Source: Streptomyces piniterrae
GTDB taxonomy: Bacteria > Actinomycetota > Actinomycetes > Streptomycetales > Streptomycetaceae
Assembly: GCF_005048155.1 (NCBI RefSeq)
Contig: NZ_SUMB01000006.1
Location: 124,001 to 188,000, forward strand
Length of the DNA stretch: 64,000 nt
Direction: 5' to 3'
The position numbers and the translations under genes were made by a program. This document shows, in pieces, positions 58,559 to 64,000 of this stretch; the stretch's first letter is position 1, and each line of letters opens with the position of its first letter. Under the pieces are notes generated by a model, which had not been told where the DNA came from, did not search any database, and worked only from the letters and a program-made list of their open reading frames with translations.

Positions 58559-59404
58559 TCAGGACTGCGGCTGCTGGGTCTGGGCCGCGGCGGCCTTCGC
58601 TGCCTGGTCCTTGCCGCGCTGCTGGATGCGGTTGAAGGCGTAGAGCCCGCCGTCCCTGCCGATCTGGCCCGCCTTGGACTTGGTGTCCGTGACGCGCTTG
58701 CCGTCGTCGTTGCCGGCGATGGTGAAGTAGGCGTAGCGGCCGGCGGCGTTGGCGGTGGTCACACACCCCGTGCCGACGCAGAAGCTCGACGGGACACCGC
58801 CGCCGGCGAGCGGCGCCAGGTTGGGCTTGTACTGGTCCCGGACCTTGGCCGCCTTGGCGGGGGAGTCGAAGACGGCGATGCCGATGGTGACCGAGACGCC
58901 GCCCTTGGAGTACGTGGCGCGCAGCAGCTGCGAGCAGCCGTTGTGGGCCAGCAGGGAGCCGAGGGCGCCCTGGGCGGCGGCCGTGCAGTCCTTGGTGGTG
59001 GAGGTGTTGGTGCGCGGGTAGCTGTGCGCGCCGATGACCATGCTCTTCTCGGGGAAGAGCGTGGCGGGGGTGAGCGTGGCCCGGTCCTTCTTGGGGTCCG
59101 AGATGTAGTCCTGCGGGTTCGGCGGGGGCGGCACCGAGACATCGTCGAACGACGGGGTGTCGTTCGGCTCCTGGGCCTGGCCGGGGGTGGGCGAGGCGGT
59201 CGGGCTGCCGCCGCCCGAGTCGCCGCTGGTGACCACGGCGGCGGTGACGATGCCGGCCACCGCGACGGCGGCGAGCGCGCCGCCGCCTATCAGCATCCAG
59301 CGTTTGCGTCGGGAAGCCGCCTCGCTCTCTTCCGCGAGTGCGTCCCAGTCCGGAGTCCCAGATCCCCCGGGGCCGTCGAACGGCCCACCTTGCCCAAAGC
59401 TCAT
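58559..59404 (-). CDS. membrane-anchored secreted protein of unknown function
   Basis: A 281-aa protein. It has a short Gly/Pro-rich cytoplasmic start (MSFGQGGPFDGPGGSG), basic SRRKRW, one transmembrane helix (MLIGGGALAAVAVAGIVTAAVV), a Ser/Thr/Pro linker and an extracellular domain with four Cys (KDCTAAAQ, HNGCSQL, SFCVGTGCV), probably two disulfides. It ends in an Ala/Gln tail. ATG 59404 has TAGGA upstream; 59413 is an alternative. I do not recognise a named family. It is divergent from the ABC-F gene, with 103 bp between the chosen starts. Confidence 0.75.
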   Translation of the reverse strand: MSFGQGGPFDGPGGSGTPDWDALAEESEAASRRKRWMLIGGGALAAVAVAGIVTAAVVTSGDSGGGSPTASPTPGQAQEPNDTPSFDDVSVPPPPNPQDYISDPKKDRATLTPATLFPEKSMVIGAHSYPRTNTSTTKDCTAAAQGALGSLLAHNGCSQLLRATYSKGGVSVTIGIAVFDSPAKAAKVRDQYKPNLAPLAGGGVPSSFCVGTGCVTTANAAGRYAYFTIAGNDDGKRVTDTKSKAGQIGRDGGLYAFNRIQQRGKDQAAKAAAAQTQQPQS

Positions 59405-59507
59405 GCCGCGCATCCTAACGACCCCCGGAGGAGGGGGAAGAGGCTGTCCGGTGGCCGGTTCGTAAACCGATTGGTGGAATACGCGGCGGGCCGTGACAAT
59501 CCAGCCC

Positions 59508-61142
59508 ATGGGACATCTTGAGGCCGGACATCTGGAGTACTACCTGCCGGACGGGAGGGTCCTGCTGGGGGATGTGTCCTTCCGCGTGGGGGAGGGGGCC
59601 TCGGTCGCCCTGGTCGGGGCCAACGGCGCGGGGAAGACGACCCTGCTGCGGCTGATCGCGGGGGAGCTGCAACCGCACGGCGGGACGGTGACGGTCAGCG
59701 GGGGCCTGGGCGTGATGCCGCAGTTCGTCGGTTCCGTGCGGGACGAGCGGACGGTGCGTGACCTGCTGGTCTCCGTGGCGCAGCCGCGGATACGGGAGGC
59801 GGCGAAGGCGGTCGACGCGGCCGAGCTCGCCATCATGACGGCGGCCGACGACGATGAGGCCGCGCAGATGGCATACGCGCAGGCGCTCAGCGACTGGGCG
59901 GAGGCGCGCGGCTACGAGGCGGAGACGGTCTGGGACATCTGCACCATGGCCGCGCTGGGCATGCCGTACGAGAAGGCGCAGTGGCGGCTGGCCCGCACGC
60001 TCTCCGGCGGCGAGCAGAAACGCCTGGTCCTGGAGTCGCTGCTGCGCGGCACGGACGAGGTGCTGCTGCTGGACGAGCCGGACAACTATCTCGACGTGCC
60101 GGGGAAGCGGTGGCTGGAGGAGCAGCTGCGGGAGACCCGTAAGACGGTGTTGTTCGTCTCCCACGACCGGGAGCTGCTGGCCCGCGCCGCGGAGAAGATC
60201 GTCAGCGTCGAGCCGGGGCCGGCCGGCTCCGACGTCTGGGTGCACGGCGGCGGCTTCGGCACCTACCACCAGGCACGCAAGGAGCGCTTCGCCCGCTTCG
60301 AGGAGCTGCGGCGGCGCTGGGACGAGAAGCACGCCCAGCTGAAGAAGCTGGTGCTGTCGCTGCGGCAGGCCGCCTCGGTCAGCCATGAGATGGCCTCGCG
60401 CTATGCCGCGGCGCAGACCCGGCTGCGGAAGTTCGAGGAGGCCGGCCCGCCGCCGGAGCCGCCGCGCGAGCAGGACATCACGATGCGGCTGCACGGCGGG
60501 CGTACCGGGGTCCGGGCCATCACCTGCGAGGACCTGGAGCTCACCGGCCTGATGAAGCCGTTCTCGCTGGAGATCTTCTACGGCGAGCGGGTCGCGGTCC
60601 TGGGCTCCAACGGCTCCGGCAAGTCCCACTTCCTGCGGCTGCTGGCCGGCGACGCCGAGAACCCCGTGCTGCACGAGGGCGGCTGGAAGCTGGGTGCCCG
60701 CGTCGTCCCCGGCCACTTCGCCCAGACTCATGCGCACCCCGAGCTGATGGGCCGCACCCTGCTCGACATCCTCTGGACCGAGCACGCCAAGAACAAGGGC
60801 CAGGCGATGTCCGCGCTGCGCCGCTACGAACTGGAGAAACAGGCCGAGCAGCGCTTCGAGCGCCTCTCCGGCGGCCAGCAGGCGCGCTTCCAGATCCTGC
60901 TGCTGGAGCTGTCCGGTTCCACGGCCCTGCTGCTGGATGAGCCGACCGACAACCTGGACCTGGAGTCGGCGGAGGCTCTGCAGGAGGGGTTGGAGGCGTA
61001 TGAGGGGACGGTGGTGGCGGTGACGCATGACCGGTGGTTCGCCCGGTCGTTTGATCGTTTCCTGGTGTTCGGTGCGGATGGCCGGGTGCGGGAGTCGGGG
61101 GAGCCGGTGTGGGACGAGCGGCGGGTGGAGCGGGAGCGGTAG
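59508..61142 (+). CDS. ABC-F family ATPase (duplicated ABC domains, no membrane span)
   Basis: A 544-aa soluble protein with two ABC cassettes. Domain 1 has Walker A GANGAGKTT, signature LSGGEQKRL and Walker B LLLDEPDN (usual EPT replaced by EPD). Domain 2 has GSNGSGKSH, LSGGQQARF and LLLDEPTDN. An interdomain Arg/Lys/Glu linker near residues 265-325 is the ABC-F hallmark. ABC-F proteins act on ribosomes, some giving resistance to antibiotics and some serving translation. I cannot tell which this is. Start is ATG 59508 (MGHLEAGHLEYYL); GTG 59493 is possible, and neither has a clear ribosome site. It sits among translation genes. Confidence 0.88.
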   Translation: MGHLEAGHLEYYLPDGRVLLGDVSFRVGEGASVALVGANGAGKTTLLRLIAGELQPHGGTVTVSGGLGVMPQFVGSVRDERTVRDLLVSVAQPRIREAAKAVDAAELAIMTAADDDEAAQMAYAQALSDWAEARGYEAETVWDICTMAALGMPYEKAQWRLARTLSGGEQKRLVLESLLRGTDEVLLLDEPDNYLDVPGKRWLEEQLRETRKTVLFVSHDRELLARAAEKIVSVEPGPAGSDVWVHGGGFGTYHQARKERFARFEELRRRWDEKHAQLKKLVLSLRQAASVSHEMASRYAAAQTRLRKFEEAGPPPEPPREQDITMRLHGGRTGVRAITCEDLELTGLMKPFSLEIFYGERVAVLGSNGSGKSHFLRLLAGDAENPVLHEGGWKLGARVVPGHFAQTHAHPELMGRTLLDILWTEHAKNKGQAMSALRRYELEKQAEQRFERLSGGQQARFQILLLELSGSTALLLDEPTDNLDLESAEALQEGLEAYEGTVVAVTHDRWFARSFDRFLVFGADGRVRESGEPVWDERRVERER

Positions 61143-61190
61143 CCGGGCGGGAAAGCCGAAAAGGCGGGCGCCAAGCACAGTGGACCCGTT

Positions 61191-61220
61191 TTGACCCCGC
61201 CGGGCGAGTCCCGGTATCCT
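61191..61220 (+). promoter_or_regulatory. rplM-rpsI promoter
   Basis: TTGACC (61191-61196), 18-bp spacer, TATCCT (61215-61220). It gives a leader of about 175 bases with GGTTGCGTCACCC and other partial repeats. Confidence 0.6.
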
Positions 61221-61399
61221 GCTGGTTCGTTATGCGTATTGGCTTGCTCTATCTCACGTGAGGGGCCCTTACGCCGGTTCATCGGGACGATGACCAGCGG
61301 CGGACGATCGGGTTGCGTCACCCGTAGTGCCGCCTCGCTGTGTGATCAGCCATGGTGACCAGTACAGGACCCAATTCACTAAGAAGCGAAGGCTAAGAC

Positions 61400-61843
61400 G
61401 TGCGTACGTTCAGCCCCAAGCCCGGCGATGTCCAGCGCCAGTGGCACATCATTGACGCGCAGGACGTTGTCCTGGGCCGCCTGGCCAGCCAGGCCGCGTC
61501 CCTCCTGCGGGGTAAGCACAAGCCGGTGTACGCGCCGCACGTTGACACCGGTGACTTCGTCATCATCGTCAACGCCGACAAGGTGCACCTGTCGGGCAAC
61601 AAGCGTCAGCAGAAGCTGGCCTACCGCCACTCCGGTTTCCCGGGTGGTCTGCGCTCCGTCCGTTACGACGAGCTGCTCGACAAGAACCCCGAGAAGGCCG
61701 TCGAGAAGGCCATCAAGGGCATGCTCCCCAAGAACACCCTGGGCCGTCAGATGCTCTCGAAGCTGAAGGTCTACGCGGGCGCCGAGCACCCGCACGCTGC
61801 TCAGCAGCCGGTCCCGTTCGAGATCACCCAGGTCGCGCAGTAA
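61400..61843 (+). CDS. rplM: 50S ribosomal protein L13
   Basis: A 147-aa L13. MRTFSPKPGDVQRQWHIIDAQDVVLGRLASQAA and YRHSGFPGGL are diagnostic. GTG 61400 with CGAAGG upstream. It is paired with rpsI, as usual. Confidence 0.97.
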   Translation: MRTFSPKPGDVQRQWHIIDAQDVVLGRLASQAASLLRGKHKPVYAPHVDTGDFVIIVNADKVHLSGNKRQQKLAYRHSGFPGGLRSVRYDELLDKNPEKAVEKAIKGMLPKNTLGRQMLSKLKVYAGAEHPHAAQQPVPFEITQVAQ

Positions 61844-61888
61844 GTCCGGCCACACCCCCTAAGACGATAGAGAAATCTGAGGAGCATC

Positions 61889-62395
61889 GTGGCTGAGACC
61901 ACCCCCGAGACCCCGCTGGACGAGGTCGAGGAGTACACCACCGAGACCGAGGTTCCGCTGGAGGGCGAGTACACCTCCGAGTCCCTCGCCTCCCGCTTCG
62001 GCGAGCCGCAGCCGGCCGCCGGCCTGGGCCGCCGCAAGAACGCCATCGCCCGCGTCCGGATCGTTCCGGGCACCGGCCAGTGGAAGATCAACGGCCGCAC
62101 CCTGGAGAGCTACTTCCCCAACAAGGTGCACCAGCAGGAAGTCAACGAGCCCTTCAAGGTGCTCGAGCTCGACAACCGCTACGACGTCGTCGCCCGCATC
62201 TCCGGCGGCGGCATCTCCGGCCAGGCCGGTGCGCTGCGTCTGGGTGTCGCCCGTGCGCTGAACGAGGCGGACGTGGACAACAACCGCGGGGCGCTCAAGA
62301 AGGCCGGGTTCCTCAAGCGTGACGACCGTGCGGTCGAGCGCAAGAAGGCCGGTCTCAAGAAGGCCCGCAAGGCGCCCCAGTACAGCAAGCGCTAA
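61889..62395 (+). CDS. rpsI: 30S ribosomal protein S9 with acidic N-terminal extension
   Basis: A 168-aa S9. The first 45 or so residues are Thr/Glu-rich and acidic. The core starts at LGRRKNAIARVRIVPGTGQ, and the C-terminus KKARKAPQYSKR contacts P-site tRNA. Usual bacterial S9 is about 130 aa. GTG 61889 with GAGGAG upstream. Confidence 0.97.
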   Translation: MAETTPETPLDEVEEYTTETEVPLEGEYTSESLASRFGEPQPAAGLGRRKNAIARVRIVPGTGQWKINGRTLESYFPNKVHQQEVNEPFKVLELDNRYDVVARISGGGISGQAGALRLGVARALNEADVDNNRGALKKAGFLKRDDRAVERKKAGLKKARKAPQYSKR

Positions 62396-62424
62396 TCCCG
62401 CTCGCTGCGCCATGCAGCTCTTGG

Positions 62425-62465
62425 CGAACGCCCCGGTGGCACTTTCCGTGCTGCCGGGGCGTTCG
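62425..62465 (+). terminator. terminator after rpsI
   Basis: An 18-bp stem with two non-Watson-Crick pairs (CGAACGCCCCGGTGGCAC against GTGCTGCCGGGGCGTTCG), loop TTTCC. Confidence 0.8.
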
Positions 62466-62536
62466 GCTATCCGGGACCAGGGGCGTATACCTGGACTTAA
62501 ATCTCTGGTCCAAGCTCATCTACTCGGAGGACACCA

Positions 62537-63895
62537 GTGGGACGACTCTTCGGCACGGACGGTGTGCGCGGTGTCGCCAATGCGGATCTGACGGCGGAGC
62601 TCGCGCTCGGTCTGTCGGTCGCGGCGGCGCATGTGCTCGCCGAGGCTGGCACTTTTGAGGGGCACCGGCCGGTCGCCGTGGTCGGACGAGATCCTCGGGC
62701 ATCCGGGGAATTCCTGGAGTCCGCGGTCGTGGCCGGACTGGCCAGCGCGGGCGTGGACGTCCTGCGGGTGGGCGTACTGCCGACCCCCGCGGTCGCGTAT
62801 CTGACCGGCGCGCTCGGCGCCGACCTCGGCGTGATGCTCTCCGCCAGCCACAACCCGATGCCCGACAACGGCATCAAGTTCTTCGCCCGCGGCGGCCACA
62901 AGCTCGCCGACGAGCTGGAGGACCGTATCGAGCAGACCTACCGCTCGCACAGCTCGGGCGAGCCGTGGGAGCGGCCGACGGGTGACGGCGTGGGGCGGGT
63001 CACCGTCTACGACGAGGGCTTCGACAACTACGTCGCCCATCTGGTGGGTGTGCTGCCCAACCGCCTCGACGGGCTGAAGATCGTCATCGACGGTGCGCAC
63101 GGCGCGGCGGCGCGGGTCTCGCCCGAGGCGTTCGCGCGGGCCGGCGCCGACATCATCACCATCGGCACCGACCCCGACGGCCTCAACATCAACGACGGCT
63201 GCGGCTCCACGCATCTGCGGCTGCTCCGCGAGGCCGTCGTCGAGCACGGCGCCGACCTGGGCGTCGCGCACGACGGCGACGCGGACCGCTGCCTGGCCGT
63301 GGACGGCGAGGGCAACGAGATCGACGGCGACCAGATCCTGGCCGTCCTCGCCCTCGGCATGCGCGAGGCCGCCGGGCTGCGCAAGAACACCGTCGTCGCC
63401 ACCGTCATGTCCAACCTGGGCTTCAAGCTGGCCATGGAGCGCGAGGGCATCGAGTTCGTCCAGACCGCGGTCGGCGACCGTTACGTCCTGGAGGAGATGA
63501 AGGCGCACGGCTACGCGCTGGGCGGCGAGCAGTCCGGGCACGTCATCGTGCTGGACCACGCCACGACCGGCGACGGCACGCTGACCGGGCTGATGCTGGC
63601 CGCCCGGGTCGCCGCGACCGGCCGGTCGCTGAAGGACCTGGCGGGTGTCATGGAGCGGCTGCCGCAGATCCTCATCAACGTTCCGGACGTCGACAAGTCG
63701 CGGGTCGCCAGCGCGCCCACGCTGACCGCGGCGGTCGCCGAGGCGGAGCAGGAGCTGGGCGCCACCGGACGGGTGCTGCTGCGTCCCTCCGGTACGGAGC
63801 CGTTGGTCCGGGTGATGGTGGAGGCCGCGGACATCGACCAGGCGCGGGCCATCGCCGAGCGGCTCGCGGACGCCGTCAAGTCGGCGCTGGGCTGA
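62537..63895 (+). CDS. glmM: phosphoglucosamine mutase
   Basis: GlmM (452 aa) converts glucosamine-6-P to glucosamine-1-P for UDP-GlcNAc and peptidoglycan. MGRLFGTDGVRGVAN start, phosphoserine Ser104 in MLSASHNPMPDNGIKF, metal-binding DGDADR-type AHDGDADRCLAVD, and GGEQSGHVI. GTG 62537 after GGAGG. A short A/T-rich tract (TATACC, TTAAAT) with the inverted repeat GGACCAG/CTGGTCC at 62474-62521 lies just upstream and may be its promoter region. Confidence 0.97.
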   Translation: MGRLFGTDGVRGVANADLTAELALGLSVAAAHVLAEAGTFEGHRPVAVVGRDPRASGEFLESAVVAGLASAGVDVLRVGVLPTPAVAYLTGALGADLGVMLSASHNPMPDNGIKFFARGGHKLADELEDRIEQTYRSHSSGEPWERPTGDGVGRVTVYDEGFDNYVAHLVGVLPNRLDGLKIVIDGAHGAAARVSPEAFARAGADIITIGTDPDGLNINDGCGSTHLRLLREAVVEHGADLGVAHDGDADRCLAVDGEGNEIDGDQILAVLALGMREAAGLRKNTVVATVMSNLGFKLAMEREGIEFVQTAVGDRYVLEEMKAHGYALGGEQSGHVIVLDHATTGDGTLTGLMLAARVAATGRSLKDLAGVMERLPQILINVPDVDKSRVASAPTLTAAVAEAEQELGATGRVLLRPSGTEPLVRVMVEAADIDQARAIAERLADAVKSALG

Positions 63896-63905
63896 GCGGA
63901 CAGAC

Positions 63906-63947
63906 GAACGGGCGGGTGCGCGGCCTTGGTCACGCACCCGCCCGTTC
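63906..63947. terminator. terminator between glmM and a minus-strand gene
   Basis: A perfect 15-bp stem (GAACGGGCGGGTGCG/CGCACCCGCCCGTTC) with a 12-base loop. It lies between converging genes. Confidence 0.8.
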
Positions 63948-63959
63948 CGCGTTCGGTGG

Positions 63960-64000
63960 CTACGCGGCGGCCCGCGCCCGCTGCCGGGCCCACAGGTGCT
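63960..64000 (-). CDS. C-terminus of an unidentified minus-strand gene (partial)
   Basis: On the minus strand the frame ending in TAG (63960-63962) reads HLWARQRARAAA and is open to the window edge. The hairpin just before it fits a gene converging on glmM. It is too short to name. Confidence 0.3.
   Translation of the reverse strand, partial: HLWARQRARAAA

Overview
This is a high-GC actinobacterial chromosome segment, almost certainly Streptomyces or a very close relative. The reasons are near-total G/C at third codon positions, frequent GTG starts and one TTG start, RpoB and RpoC of Streptomyces size and sequence, MaoC/HadAB-like genes between rpmG and murB, and Streptomyces-type interspersed repeats. 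The gene order follows the Streptomyces coelicolor region that runs from the second nuo cluster through rpoBC to glmM. I cannot name the species.

Region 1 (1-9732) is a tightly coupled operon for a partial respiratory complex I: nuoB (5' truncated by the window), nuoC, H, I, J, K, L, M and N. nuoD is absent from its usual place after nuoC, and no nuoE, F or G is present. It therefore looks like a membrane arm plus a quinone-proximal connector without its own NADH module. NuoC carries very long low-complexity tails. A 26-codon mini-ORF links nuoC to nuoH.

Region 2 (9733-15737) holds htpX, a YccF membrane protein, yajQ (minus), tRNA-Tyr with a 21-bp perfect terminator, about 1.27 kb of poorly coding sequence, then an SDR-like reductase and a catalytically degenerate amidohydrolase (both minus). 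A tRNA-Tyr gene is the integration target of the SLP1 element in S. coelicolor; here the site looks empty.

Region 3 (15880-21560) holds tRNA-Thr and tRNA-Met, rpmG, two hotdog dehydratase-like genes, murB, an adenosine-deaminase-like gene and aspC (both minus), tRNA-Trp and secE. The series rpmG, hadAB-like, tRNA-Trp, secE, nusG is also seen in mycobacteria.

Region 4 (21634-40229) is the information-processing block: nusG, rplK, rplA, a lipoprotein, the L10 leader with rplJ and rplL, rpoB, rpoC, a DUF1707-type membrane protein, then rpsL, rpsG, fusA and tuf. Long leaders and strong hairpins separate these units.

Region 5 (40307-57504) is the S10, spc and alpha supercluster: rpsJ, rplC/D/W/B, rpsS, rplV, rpsC, rplP, rpmC, rpsQ, rplN/X/E, rpsN, rpsH, rplF, rplR, rpsE, rpmD, rplO, secY, adk, map, infA, rpmJ, rpsM/K/D, rpoA and rplQ. 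rpsJ follows tuf directly.

Region 6 (57521-64000) holds truA, a membrane-anchored protein (minus), a duplicated-ATPase ABC-F protein, rplM-rpsI, glmM and the tail of a minus-strand gene.

Most of the window is conserved housekeeping sequence, and I see no clear new defence, RiPP or mobile system. The points most worth a second look are the incomplete complex I operon with its mini-ORF, the degenerate amidohydrolase, the identical hairpin in the rpsL and rpsJ leaders, Thr429 in RpoB, and the eroded tract beside tRNA-Tyr.
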